A DNA stretch of 64,000 bases from positions 13,702,192-13,766,191 of the forward strand of contig OY848917.1 of NCBI GenBank assembly GCA_963693285.1, in the 5' to 3' direction. The notes beneath the pieces were generated by a model, which was not told where the DNA came from, did not search any database, and was given only the letters and a program-made list of their open reading frames with translations. Positions 24,600 to 35,721 of this stretch are shown one piece after another. The position numbers were made by a program, and so were the translations under genes. How positions within the stretch are numbered: the first letter of the stretch is position 1; each line of letters opens with the position of its first letter. This stretch comes from Xestospongia muta. Taxonomy: Eukaryota > Porifera > Demospongiae > Haplosclerida > Petrosiidae.

Positions 24600-26000
24600 C
24601 ATCTGTATACCTGATCTAGGCCAAACCCTTTTCTTTTCTTTTGTGTCCTGTTATCATCCTATTTAGATTAAGTATAAATTGCTAAAGTTATTTACAGTAT
24701 ACTTATATTACATGTATAAACATCAAAATTTAAATGGATACACAAGACTCACTGAAGTCATTACTACAATGTATAATATAACAACTTCATGTTTAACTAG
24801 ACTATGCTATGACATAATGAGAATGTAGAGTATATAACACAAGTATTCTATTCCACTTCACTGTTAACATTCTTGATAGCACAGACGTCCCATACTGATG
24901 ATATAATATCTGTTGTGGTGTCGAGATTTGAGTCACCTTGTACCGTCATTCCAGTAACCATTGAGTCTTGAGCTTTTTATGACGCATGTTCAACTTACTC
25001 GTCATAACAAGAAGGTAAATGATATATTCTCCGTGAAAGCAAAACTCAGATCAGAATAACTAATAGTCTACTCGCACCTTGCAGGTAAAACTTTAACACA
25101 ACTTCTAATAACTTGAACGAATTCAAAATTTCATAGTCAGGTGGTATTTTGATTATGGTGAATTATAATCTCTCATCTGAAGACAATCTGTTGTACCAAA
25201 TTGATTAGCTGGCAGCAATGTACTTTGATATGAGGCACATCCTGCAGTGCTTTTGTTTCCTAATAATGAACACATGTCAAGTAGTGTATTAGATGAAATC
25301 GTTTTGGCTACTACTGTATACCGACTTGCCATTTATTAAAGCCCCAAATCCTAAATCTGAAATGTCCTTCTGCCAAATATAATAGATCGTTTAAAGTTAG
25401 AAACGTATATCTGCATTTCTAAGTCTTGACATGCTTTGCTGTTAACAACAACTAAAGTGATAGTTTAAATTGCCAAAATTGTGTGATAGTTGTTTTATTG
25501 GTTGTCCTTGTCTTAAAAAGTATTTTGATGATCACATTCACTTGCCTAAATAGCTGGGAAACTACAATGACATTGGAATAAAGCTTAGAGGGCTTTTATA
25601 TGAGCTGGAATGTAAACGTCCTCTCTCTTGGCTATATCTAGAATAGCTATCATCATAAGCGTGAAAGTAGATGTGGTGATTCTGTGTGAAATTTATAAAA
25701 TGAAAATAAATTTTAAAGTTTGCACTTTCTAACACAAATTCATACCAATCCTCATAATTCCTTTCTACTAATATTTTTCGGTAATTTATATTCATTTATT
25801 TGTAATAATTAAAAGAAGAAGAAATGGAATATGAAAAAATTGTTTGTATTAACATTTTGCTACAGTAGTCTTTTAGACAGAACTTGCTACTTCTTGTAGT
25901 AAGTATATTTGTAAATGAGGCCATGTATACAAATACACACCTAATTGTATTTTTACTAACACCACAGCAGTAACCTATGCTCTGTGATTAGCATAATTCT
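24600..26000. other. No gene seen
   Basis: Unique AT-rich sequence between array copies. The minus-strand frame at 25562-25795 has no motif. Confidence 0.35.
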
Positions 26001-27045
26001 GTATGAATTAAAAGATCACTTTCAGTGTAGTGTGTCGTGAAGGGGACAAAACAGCTGTGTACTTGTTATGTACCTTTTTCCACCTTGCTTTGGAATAGCA
26101 AACAGATACACTTACATTTAAAGCTTTTTCTGTATCTCCATTTCTAGCAGCACTGTACAGTTGTTTATTTAGTTGATTCTGTGACTTATTCATACTGTCA
26201 AGACATTACTAGATAGATGAATGGATGGATTGATGAACAGAGTTAACAATATACAATAAACAGATAAACTTTGAGATTCAGCAATCTTGTTGAATCTTTT
26301 CACCAGTAGCCTCTGGACATCGATAGTATTTTTGTTATTCTAAAATGATAAGGAATAAATCTGTTCCTTTGAAATACATTTTTTCTTTTTCTTTGTCTCC
26401 ACCTCCAGCTGCATTGTACAGTTCTTTATTTAGTTCATCCTGTGACTTGTTCTCAGGATATTAACAAATAAATGATTGGATGGATTGATGAACAGCGACA
26501 GTCCCACAAGTATCTTTCTAAAATTGGCTAGGAAAATGGTTTTGTGCTATATCTAACGACTGGCTATACAGTTATTATAGTGATAATTGCCTAGGCATTG
26601 TCACCTTTTCAACCATGAAAGATAGCATTGTGATATAGGAAATTGAGACATTAAGGAAAACCTCAGAGGAAGAAATTAGTCATGTGATATTATTTAGGTG
26701 TAACTATACAAGTGAAATCATTGCAAGTAGTTGTGTCTTACATTGTGTTCCCATGTATATTATTGTCATATATAACTATATTATCATCAGTTTTTATTTG
26801 CTAATACTTGCCAGTTTTATTAAACAGTCATTTTACTACACTTCGCCAAACCTGTCATCAATTGACAAATAAAAAATTTTCCATTATATATTAGGTATAA
26901 CTTAAAATGTTGTTGTAGGTACTAACCTAGGCACTTATAAACCACATTTGAAGCAATTGTTTATCATTATTAGTATATGCTATTAGTACAATAATCTACT
27001 TCATGTATGTACTGTTTTTATTTGTCTATTTGTTTTGTTTGTTAG

Positions 27046-29527
27046 GAGTGTCTCTAACCATTCTAATCCTCTTTGTCATGGTTATACTTGCCTTTTGGCA
27101 TATTTACTCTGGAGAAGAGAGTCAAGTGGTGGAATATCTACAAACAATACTAAACTTTTTAGTTGTGATGCCCAATTGTCAGCAAATGCAGACAATTTCG
27201 ATATACCATATACAATTGAACAAGAAGAGGTTAGTGCCTCATCGTTATTATATGGATGAACCTTGATATTGTACATTATTATATAATATAAACTCATAAA
27301 TCAATATTTAAACTGTGTACTGTTTGTTTGATGTCTAAGTCAGTACACTATATTATTTTGTAAGATATACATTTAAATTTTTATAGAGTAACAAGTGTTT
27401 TTATTTACTTTTTAGAGTGATACTACTTATTTCAAAACAATGGTTAAGCAATTTGAACAGATGATGCAGAGTATTCCTGATCATGCTGGTGTCTATTTTT
27501 CATTTGTTTCTTCATATGTGCAGGTATGACTAATGTTGTATTAACAAAGGGTCCTTGAGCTAATTAAATGTTTACAAATACTAACACTCTATTTGTTAAT
27601 GATTTTGATGTTCCAACTTCATAGTACAGCTTTTACAACAATTAATGATAATATTTGACTTCGTTGTTGACTACTGTACAAACTTTTTGATCTAGTTCAA
27701 TGATGATAGCTACAGTTATAGGTATTAAATTTCCAGTTTATTCATCTAAGCCCTCTTTCTATAGCAAACCCATTTTTGTTGTATAAAGCTTTTCGGGTCA
27801 TGTCAAACTTTCCATGAAACTTGTGCCTATAATGCAACCTCTATGAAAGTAAAATGTTCATGCCATATTTTGTAACAGCAACACTTGTACTAAAAATATA
27901 CATAATTTATAAATTTTCTCTACATTATGGTTCTAGCATTGCACCAAAAATTTCAAAGTAATGCTCGCAAAAAATGGATGCTACATGACTTTGAATTAAG
28001 CAAATGACATACTTAAACCATACTATTGGCGTACTACTTTTTTGATTTTCAGCTTAAGATTCATGTAGCAACCATTTTGCAGAAATAATGCTAATTTCTC
28101 AGGTAATGTCAAAATTAAAGTTGTTTTTTTACCACTAGGCTTTACTTTGTGTGAACAAATTAGATGAAGCTCTGACCGTACTGATGGAGTTCAAGAGCAG
28201 ACACCCTGGCGAATTGGGTGTTTACAAGTAAATGCACTAATGCATACTTATACGTTTTCTAATTGTGCAGACCTTATTAAAATATCCAAATATTTGAATA
28301 GTAGTAGGCTTGATGTTGCAATGTTAACTATTGCTTACTGAGGATGCCAGTCAATCACAGCTTCAGATTGTTTTAATGTACTGATTCATAGTTTAATAAA
28401 TAAAAAGCAGATCAATAGAATAAAGGAGTAAACCTTCCTTTATAGACATACACTAGCTTTGTCCAGCAGAAGTTTGTAAATTATGCAGGCATCAATGTTA
28501 GTTCTTATTACATCAGTCAATTTGTCTATACAGTTTGCATAGGTAGGATAGTAGTATATCTTCTACAAGTTATCCTGCTATAAAAAGAAAACTAAAATAA
28601 GAAATTTAATGCTAAGTCTAAAGTTATTTAGGATATATGAAGGGATAGCTGGTAGCACTAAAAATAATTTCAATGATTACACTAAAATTAATCTTTCTAG
28701 AGCTTAAACAAGGAACAAAGCTAGCATTTGAAAAAGTGGTCATGAACATTCTGTCATGAATCGTTTCTAATGACGACAACTTGTAGTGCAACTATTTTAA
28801 TATTTGATATATACCTGTGTTTGAGTTTGCCAAAACTTGAAGCTTTAACTGGTGAATGTGATCATCACCAACACATGTACGTCTGATGTACTAATGGTTG
28901 CTTGCATCAAACAAAATAGATATTCACTGTTATTTTTTACAAACTTTGATACTTTAAAATAATTATGTGTGTTAAATTGTCATGTGCTATTATGTTATCT
29001 ATTGCATTTGTTTTTTTGCAGACTTCTCATTGAACTGCTAACCATGCGAGATGATACAATTTCATTAGAAAAGACAAGAAAAGAGCTAGTTGCCTTAGAT
29101 CCTTCCACTCTTGAAGTTTTACCACTGGCAAAGTTGCTAATTACCAAAGGTACTGATTAATCTTCAAAAATTTGAAATCTCCATTATTATATTTATATAC
29201 TATATTATGTTATTCTATGTATGAGGATGACGCATTCAGTGCCATAGTATGATTGTGTTGTTTGTAGCAACTCTTTCGTAGATTCAATAGGATAACATTT
29301 TTTATATATCTTTCAATTGTAATCACTTTGTTGTTAACTAGCTCATAAGTGTTATTTTGTGTAATTGTATTTTGTATTTTGAATAATGTATGATTGGAAT
29401 ATTGTTATTATCTAGGTGACAACAATTATTCTGAAGTCTTCTCATTACTTTTAACTTTTTTGGATTATCCACATAATAGTCAGAACTTTGAAGCATGGTC
29501 TCTGCTAGAACAAGTACAAAAATTATG
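27046..29527 (+). CDS. TAF1A: TAF1A-like gene, five central exons
   Basis: Exons 27046-27229, 27416-27523, 28139-28227, 29022-29149 and 29416-29527 all have GT-AG borders and compatible phases. Peptides include NPLCHGYTCLLAYLLWRRES, SIPDHAGVYFSFVSSYVQ, ALLCVNKLDEALTVLMEFKS, KLLIELLTMRDD and PHNSQNFEAWSLLEQVQKLW. As recalled, human TAF1A has the same order of features: an AYKGLLQYYTW helix, a PFVKSYVEML segment, an AQEVLTNYA repeat-like segment, YLYNFLKR, and NITAWKYLAKYLKNI. The match is spread over five exons, which makes chance unlikely. The protein is all-helical and TPR-like, as expected. Confidence 0.6.
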
Positions 29528-29968
29528 GTAAGCTAATGTTTGTAAGCACATTAGTGCAAGGCAACTAATTCAAGCAGTGAAACCAAATGTCACCTTAGTT
29601 TCTACTTAAAAAGTTGTATATGTGTGTGCTTCGATCACACTTACAAATGCAATAGACTTCCCAGATCCCATAATGACAGGGACAAAAGACCATAAATATG
29701 TTAATGAAATATCATATTACAACCTTGTGAATACTTAGAAAGAGGAAACGTTCAGCAGAAACTACAGTAGAATCAGAAAAGGTCAAAAGCCTGAAGACTG
29801 TATACAACATTAAGAGGAGACATGTAGAAGAGAGCAAACTGATTATTAGGAAGACTAGAGTTGGAATGTAGATGAAGCAAGTGATGGAATATAGATATAA
29901 ATAAGAAAACACTAGAAATGCAATCTAAGAGACTAGAACCTGTAAGAAAAAAATAAGAACACGATGTT
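29528..29968. other. Intronic, no feature
   Basis: Start of the last intron of the TAF1A-like gene; a low-complexity open frame on the minus strand (29712-29912) has no motif. Confidence 0.4.
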
Positions 29969-30987
29969 ATAGGCTGGTTTCCATATAGCTTGCATCTATT
30001 GCACAGTCATGTTGTGTTGCAGATGTCGTGGCATTCTATGTTTCCATATCATTGCGTACTTTCTAATTATTAATAGTAACGTTAATTACTCTTATTACTA
30101 TAAAATGGCTGCTTTTATGAGAGTCAAAAGTCTTTTCCTGTCTCTATTATTGTTTATGCTGGTGGTTGTTATAAGGAAGAGGCCTTATGGAAAACGCAAA
30201 TATTGGGCTAGAAAGATTTTTGTTGAAAGAAACGATTTGGATGCTACTATTCCCTGCTATCATACATGAGACAAAATGACAGGGAGTACTATTACAAACG
30301 GGTGTTAAAAACCTACTTACTAGTACACTATAATCATGAAATTATTCTTACATTAGATTCCTAAGAATGTCTCCAGAACAATTTGACCATGTGGTTTCTA
30401 TGGTTAAGTCCATACATTAAAAAGAAGCTGTCGTTCTTATGATGTTATACCTGTTGGTGAAAGGCTACCTGTATGTCTATGATATCTGTCAACGGGTGAC
30501 TCACAGCAATCACAGTTGTTTGCCTTTAGAATTGATTGTGCAACAATCTGTAAAATAATAAAAGAAACATGTTAAGCAATTTGGGAAACTCTATGAAACG
30601 ACTATTTGAAAGTCCTGTCAAGGGAGAAGGAATAGAGAAGTATAGCAAAAGGTTTTGAAACAGAGTGGAACTTCCCTTTTTGTATTGGAGCAATTGATTA
30701 AAAGCATATTTGTATTGAATGTCCCAAGAATTCTGGATCTGCCTATTATAACAATCATAAAAATTTCCATAGTATGGTGTTACTGGCTGTGTGTGATTCG
30801 AAATACACATTCCCAATGGTCGACATTGGTGTGTATGGCTGTGACAATGATGCTGCAATTTTGGTTCATTAGCAATGTTAAGAAATAACCTAATGCATGT
30901 TCCAGATGATGAGTTAGTTAATGAAGTTAATTTCCTTATACTCTAGTTGGTGATGATTTATTTCCCTTAAAAACTTGGTTGATGAAG
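29969..30987 (+). pseudogene. Second Harbinger transposase, 5' part
   Basis: GGCTGGTTTCCATAT at 29969 resembles an ISL2EU-type Harbinger terminus. Translation, with many frameshifts and stops, gives KRKYWARKIFVERNDL, REYYYKRVLKTY, LRMSPEQFDHVVSMVKS, FPFLYWSN (for FPxCIGAI), NYHK-like NFHSMVLLAVCDSKYTFPMV and GVYGCDNDAAI, then LVGDDLFPLKTWLMK, where the gene is cut at 30987. The matching 3' half resumes at 37416. Heavy decay indicates an old copy. Confidence 0.75.
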
Positions 30988-31032
30988 ATTGTATTGCCAA
31001 CATCTGTTGGTGAACTGAGTTGGCAATACAAT
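30988..31032. other. 14-bp perfect inverted repeat at the insertion edge
   Basis: ATTGTATTGCCAAC (30988-31001) and GTTGGCAATACAAT (31019-31032) with a 17-nt spacer, starting exactly where the Harbinger transposase is interrupted. Confidence 0.6.
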
Positions 31033-31167
31033 TATGTCTGGCAAACAAATCGAAATACTGATTAGTATTTTGTGATTTTCAGTTATTTTACAATCACAAA
31101 ATTATTCAATGCCTCACAATGTTTTTTACAATCACATAATGTTATATTATTAATATTGTCCGTAAGT

Positions 31168-32664
31168 ATTACAGAAATTAGATGATTCACTTGAAGGAAA
31201 TTCAATATCTGTTAGAAGTTGTTGTATATGCAACTTTTTCATTGCTCTTTGCCTTGGGTGGAGTCTTGTAAGGATAACTGCAACCTGCTTACTAAAAAGA
31301 TCTTCTATGTCTTGGGTTTGTGGTTGTGTTCATTTCTCTTCCAAATCCTTTAGGCTTTTTAAAATGGCTTCATCTACATCATCCAACTTTCTAACTTTCC
31401 ATTTTTTTCCTGGAGGTTGGGGAGTTTATAATGGAGTTGATCGTGATTCATCAGTGTCTTGTGAAACTTCTGGAGGATCATCAGTGGTACAGTGCAACTC
31501 TGATAGTAAGTACCCCCTAAGGGCAGTGCAAAATAGTACTTATAAACCGTGGTGCTTTGTAACCAAACCATAATATTTACACACATGTATGGTTTTAATA
31601 ATAATAATAACAGACTTGGAGTCAATTAATTCACAAATTCAGTTATTCTTGTTTGTTTTTTACTTTTTCGTTGAACAGAGTGTAATAAATCATCCAAGCA
31701 GCTGAATTCTTGAAGGTGAGGGCTCTCTCCATTACATGTAATGAACCATTTGACAACATCTAAAGCCAAGTGATACTCAGACACAGTAGAACATTGAAAT
31801 GGTTCATCATAGTCTTCACTAGTTTCCACAGAGTCATTTTGTGTGACATGGCCTTCGTGAACCATTGATGCAATTTCTTTATCAGTAAGAGAGCCAGACT
31901 TCTTAATAGTGTTGTCGAAATTTAGAAAATCTTGAAATGAAACACCATTGTCAAGACCATACTGCTACTTTAATTCATTTAAGATCTCGTCAGCTTCAAC
32001 TTGGATAGGGCTTGTAGAATCATTATCGACTTCACTTTGACTAGCACTGATAAAACTGCAATGACAAAAACAGTTCATAATTGTTGTTGAGGTTACTTTA
32101 TCCCATACAATTTTGAGCCACTGCATGGTGTCAAGAACTGTAATCTGATGCTGATTCGCATTCTTCATTGCTTGCAATGTAGCCCTTAGCAGTTGATGAC
32201 AGTAATGTACCTTCAGAGACTGAATTATGCCTTGGTCACATGGCTGGAGTTTAGATGTGGTGTTTAAGTTCTGAGTAGAACATTAATGTATTTTAGTGTG
32301 TGATCAGTGTTGAAAAGACGTATGGTTTGTACTGAACTGAATCTTCTAGAAACAGCATGGTATTAAAGTATGACCAACTTGATACATTTGCTGGACCTTC
32401 TTTACCAGTCTTTCTTTTTTTGACTTTTTAAAGTTTTCTCACGAACTTACCTCTTAAACATTTCTACCTTTTTGAACACTCCTCTATAGAGAGATCTTTA
32501 ACCTAGAAGTATAGCTCTTTATTTCTTTTATATAACCTGAATTACCTGGTTACCACACCCTTCCAAGCATTTTCTCATGCTTTAGCATCTTTATAACTCT
32601 TGTTAGTGACTTGCTAAAGGCTGGGAAAAGAACGAACAGCTTCAATTATCTTCTCATCATCCAT
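31168..32664 (-). pseudogene. MADF-BESS protein gene, copy 1
   Basis: ATG at 32664 starts the MADF domain: MDDEKIIEAVRSFPSL, TAG, QVTNKSYKDAKA, TGA, ENAWKGVV. The second half lies at 32510-32330 (DLSIEECSKR, then KTGKEGPANVSSWSYFNTML). The C-terminal exon (about 31490-31168) includes KKWKVRKLDDVDEAIL-type sequence and a BESS motif (ILTRLHPRQRAMTKLHIQQL in copy 2). Such MADF-BESS proteins are the DNA-binding partners of Harbinger transposases. The pogo fragment sits in the intron before the BESS exon. The TAG is private to this copy; the TGA is shared with copy 2. Confidence 0.7.
31626..32280 (-). pseudogene. pogo/Tigger C-terminal fragment, copy 1
   Basis: NTTSKLQPCDQGIIQSLKVH contains the third catalytic Asp motif of DDE_1 transposases, followed by YCHQLLRATLQAM, ITVLDTMQWLKIVWDKVTST and TIMNCFCHCSF, the usual C-terminal signature. 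An acidic tail runs to the stop at 31626. The N-terminal and central parts are absent. Confidence 0.75.
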
Positions 32665-33024
32665 TTTATAACACATGATTATACTCGTGACTGACTGGTT
32701 TTCATTGGCCAGACGCATTTGCCCGTCTATACTCGCTTTGTGCCCTGTGAGCTAATGCATACACATTACATGTCGTGTTCATAATCCAAAACACGCACGG
32801 AGCGCAACATTAGTATTTGTGACCCAATATGAGAAAATCAGTCAGTTTGCGAATTCAGTACATTTCAGTATACGCAGAAACATAACAAAATAAAAATTTT
32901 ACGGAAATTTCTTTCACTGAGAAACAAGACGAATGTTTCCTCTCATTAAGAATGTATGGAGTGCACGTTGCATTTTTTACGCTGACGTTGCGATGGCAAC
33001 CATTATCTGTAAACAAAATTTAAA

Positions 33025-34782
33025 ATGGCCACTTCCAATGAACAAGCAATCGCTCGGCTGCTAAACAGTGGCAGAATGCCACAAAATAACAATGAGGGCC
33101 TTCTTAGCCTTATTGAAGACTACTTTTTCGAAGGTGATGATGAATTACCACGAGGTAAGTATTTCACACACACAGACAGGAAATTGCTATGAATCTACTT
33201 ATTATGGTTATTAATAACAACAGAGTATAATGAAGATGACAATGAATTAGATTTAGAAATGGATGATATTGAAATGGAAGTAGAAGTAGATGATGTGACA
33301 CACGAGCTTGAAGATCACTTTGAGCATCAATCCGAAGGTACTATTAATTCAAGGAAAACAAAATTAAATTTTCAATTGCAGAACCAACCATAACACCAGC
33401 AATTATAGTAAATAGATGTGAGACAGATGTAGGGGTTAGTCAGAGACATTGAAGAGGAGACTGTATGCGAAACCTTCTTTAATCAGTGGTGTGGATGTCA
33501 AGCTAAATGCTCGGAACAATTTCCTGAGTCACACTACAGGGCCATAAGAAATGATATGGCAGAACTATCAAAGCAGGAAATGGACCTTGTAATAATGGGT
33601 CAGCTTCTAGCTACCACACGGCTGGAAATTGTACATCAGCCTTGAGACATCCCTCAAAAGAAAGAGATCACTCCTACATGCAATGTATGCACAATGGAGT
33701 CAAGGTATAACTGAACATGATAATAACAATACATTACCATACTCTACAGATTTGTAGAAAAACGTTCCTGTTTTTGCATGGCATTGGTAAACACAGATTA
33801 CAACCCATAAAACAATCTTACCTAAAAGATGGAATCAGAACAAGGTAAACTAATCAATAAAGAAGTACCATTGTAATTATTATTGTTAGAAAACATGGTA
33901 ACGTTGGAAGAGAGCCACATCATGCATTCACTCCTGAGGAAGTAACACGAATAATAGCATTTATACAAAATTATTCTGAGCCTCATGCAATTTTATTACC
34001 TGGTAGAATACGAGGTTAGAAGCAATACAACATACAACTCTTACCATCCAGCCCATCCAAAAGGATAGTGTATACTGAGTACGTCATGGCAAATGCGACA
34101 ACAAGATTTAGACTTGCCTCAGACACAACATTTTACAGTATGTGGAGACAATATCTTCCACATATCGTCATCACAAAACCAATGACAGATCTTTGTTGGC
34201 AATGTCAAAAAAATAGCTCTGCTATTGTAAGAAGCATGAGTACACCACTAGCAATCTGTTGAGCAATCAGCTACCATTAACTCTGCACAATTGATCGGTC
34301 ATGAGAATGGTGATATCATAGTTCCAACTTATGATTGGACAGGGTTTCTAGCTCCTTCATTTAAACGCATTAAATCGATAAAAAAGTTTCATCACTTTAT
34401 GATCTCGAGTTCAAACCCTGATGAATTAATGATGAAAGAAGCTGAAGATGAACCTACATTAAAACTGAACATTATATCTAACTCCTCCAATGTTCCAGAC
34501 TCAGGTCATATGCCATCACAAATAACACCACGTGGTCTCACACCAGAGAGACAATGGTGTCTCTTTGACAAAATTAGAGAGTTTTGTCCAGCTGCCAGCA
34601 TAGATATCACATGTCCTCTCCTGCTTGTTCACCGGCCATCAACACTCCGCTCATCTTCAGAACCAGTACTACATAAAGAGAGTGACAAGTCAACTGCTGA
34701 AGAACTAATTCTACACAAACGTATTTGTGGTATGTGTGGAAAAACTGGACACAATCGACGTTCCTGCCAAAATGGAAAATAA
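33025..34782 (+). pseudogene. Transposase-like protein of the ATTT element
   Basis: Exon 1 (33025-33154) MATSNEQAIARLLNSGRMPQ joins exon 2 (33224-33337, acidic: DLEMDDIEMEVEVDD) across a 69-nt intron, then exon 3 from 33382 after a 44-nt intron. A cysteine cluster (QWCGCQAKCSEQFP) follows, then HPSKERDHSYMQ, CRKTFLFLHGIGKHRLQ, KHGNVGREPHHAFT, IQNYSEPHAILLPGRIRG, a TAG (Tyr expected), LLPSSPSKRIVYTEYV and HIVITKPMTDLCWQCQKN. After a gap at about 34260 the C-terminal part reads VPTYDWTGFLAPSFKRIKSI, KKFHHFMISSSNPDELMMKE, LTPERQWCLFDKIREFCP and a CCHC knuckle CGMCGKTGHNRRSC. The middle, which should hold the catalytic core, is deleted. Proteins of this architecture are multicopy in cnidarians and sponges as I recall. 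Confidence 0.7.
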
Positions 34783-35081
34783 CAAATAATACTTATTCAG
34801 AATCGTAACAAAACAAACTACTTCATTCATCTAATTCACTCCACATCTACTGTTTCTTTTACACACACTAGAAGTAATCATCCCTAGCTACATGGAATTT
34901 ACAAGATATCTATTGTACTTTATTTACTCAATAGCTCATGGCATCTCTGTCTCTCTCGCTACTGTGATTTCATGCATACACCAATAATAATCACTTCTTT
35001 TATGGCTACATTGACTTTAACATCCTTTTCTGCTCTAATATATCAACAACTCTTATTATTGATATAACTCAAAAACTTCAA

Positions 35082-35083
<2 letters not shown>

Positions 35084-35135
<52 letters not shown>
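35084..35135. repeat. (CT)n microsatellite
   Basis: 52 bp of uninterrupted TC/CT inside the 3' untranslated part of the ATTT element. Confidence 0.97.
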
Positions 35136-35140
<5 letters not shown>

Positions 35141-35721
35141 CATATACTACCAGTAAATATCTCAACTTCCTTGTATATAAAGTGCTTTAACTTCAGCATT
35201 AAGTATTTCCTTTTCTTATCACACCTATATTTATATTCAAACTGTATAGTAAAAAATATCTTTTCCCTAACCTTTTAGTAAACACAAAAACTTGTTTAGG
35301 ATTTCTTTAATAAAGTTGCTGACATTGTCACATCAAGAAAATAATTAAAAAAGATCTCAAAAGATATCAAAAAGAACACAAACTTTTCGCAGCAAAAAAA
35401 TGTGCTCGATCACGTGAGCTGCGTTAACAGAAGTAAACAGAAAATTAAAAATCAATGTTGTTGGGATTTAGCATTCCCTGAGGGGATGTGCTTGTAACGC
35501 ATGTAACTCAGCAACCAAGAGTCAGATTTTGATGTAACAAACGCCAAAATACAGAGCAAGAAATAATCTATACTACAAGTCAAATAACTCAAAATTGTTC
35601 GTTTGCGCAAAATGACCTTTTTTTTCAGATTGGGTCACATTTTGTGATTTTCAGTTATTTTACAACCACAAAATTATTCAATACCTCACAATGTATTTTA
35701 CAATCACATCATGTTGTATTA

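Larger units (their letters stand above)
11880..26480 (-). repeat. Array of ankyrin-like first-exon modules (about 11 copies)
   Basis: A minus-strand peptide of the type MNKSQDKLNKELYNAARNGD followed by KEKAK recurs at about 12390-12300, 12870-12790, 19270-19180, 19790-19680, 21110-21030, 22030-21950, 22290-22200, 23290-23250 (partial), 23560-23470, 26195-26110 and 26460-26370. The LYxAARNGDKEK core looks like the first helix pair of an ankyrin repeat. Each copy sits in a shared block of DNA (TTATTCTAAAATGATAAGGA, AGTCTTTTCACCAGTAGCCT). Some copies keep the frame, others have stops (for example TAA after LNEELY near 19223). No full-length ankyrin protein can be assembled, so this looks like a decayed tandem gene family inside a host intron. 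Confidence 0.6.
31056..32810 (-). repeat. MADF-BESS/pogo module, tandem copy 1
   Basis: About 1.75 kb from ATTAGTATTTTGTGATT to CACGGAGCGCAAC, repeated directly at 32811-32818 plus 35639-37383 (the second copy is split by a transposon). Copies look about 95% identical by eye. Copy 1 keeps the uninterrupted ATTAGTATTTTGTG, which serves as the empty site for the later insertion. Confidence 0.85.
32819..35638 (+). mobile_element. Unclassified DNA transposon with 4-bp TSD (ATTT)
   Basis: Inverted ends GTGACCCAATATGAGAAAAT (32819) and GTGACCCAATCTGAAAAAAA (inverted, ending 35638) are flanked by ATTT at 32815-32818 and 35639-35642. The tandem copy at 31056 preserves the empty site with a single ATTT, which proves the insertion boundaries. 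A 4-bp duplication is compatible with Sola, Ginger or similar superfamilies; I cannot assign it. Confidence 0.9.

Noticed and set aside
27003..27266. Plus-strand frame with hydrophobic start (LFLFVYLFCLLGVSLTILIL) as a membrane protein
   Set aside because: It overlaps, in another frame, the acceptor and exon 27046-27229, which splices in phase with five other exons; the hydrophobic part is the pyrimidine tract.
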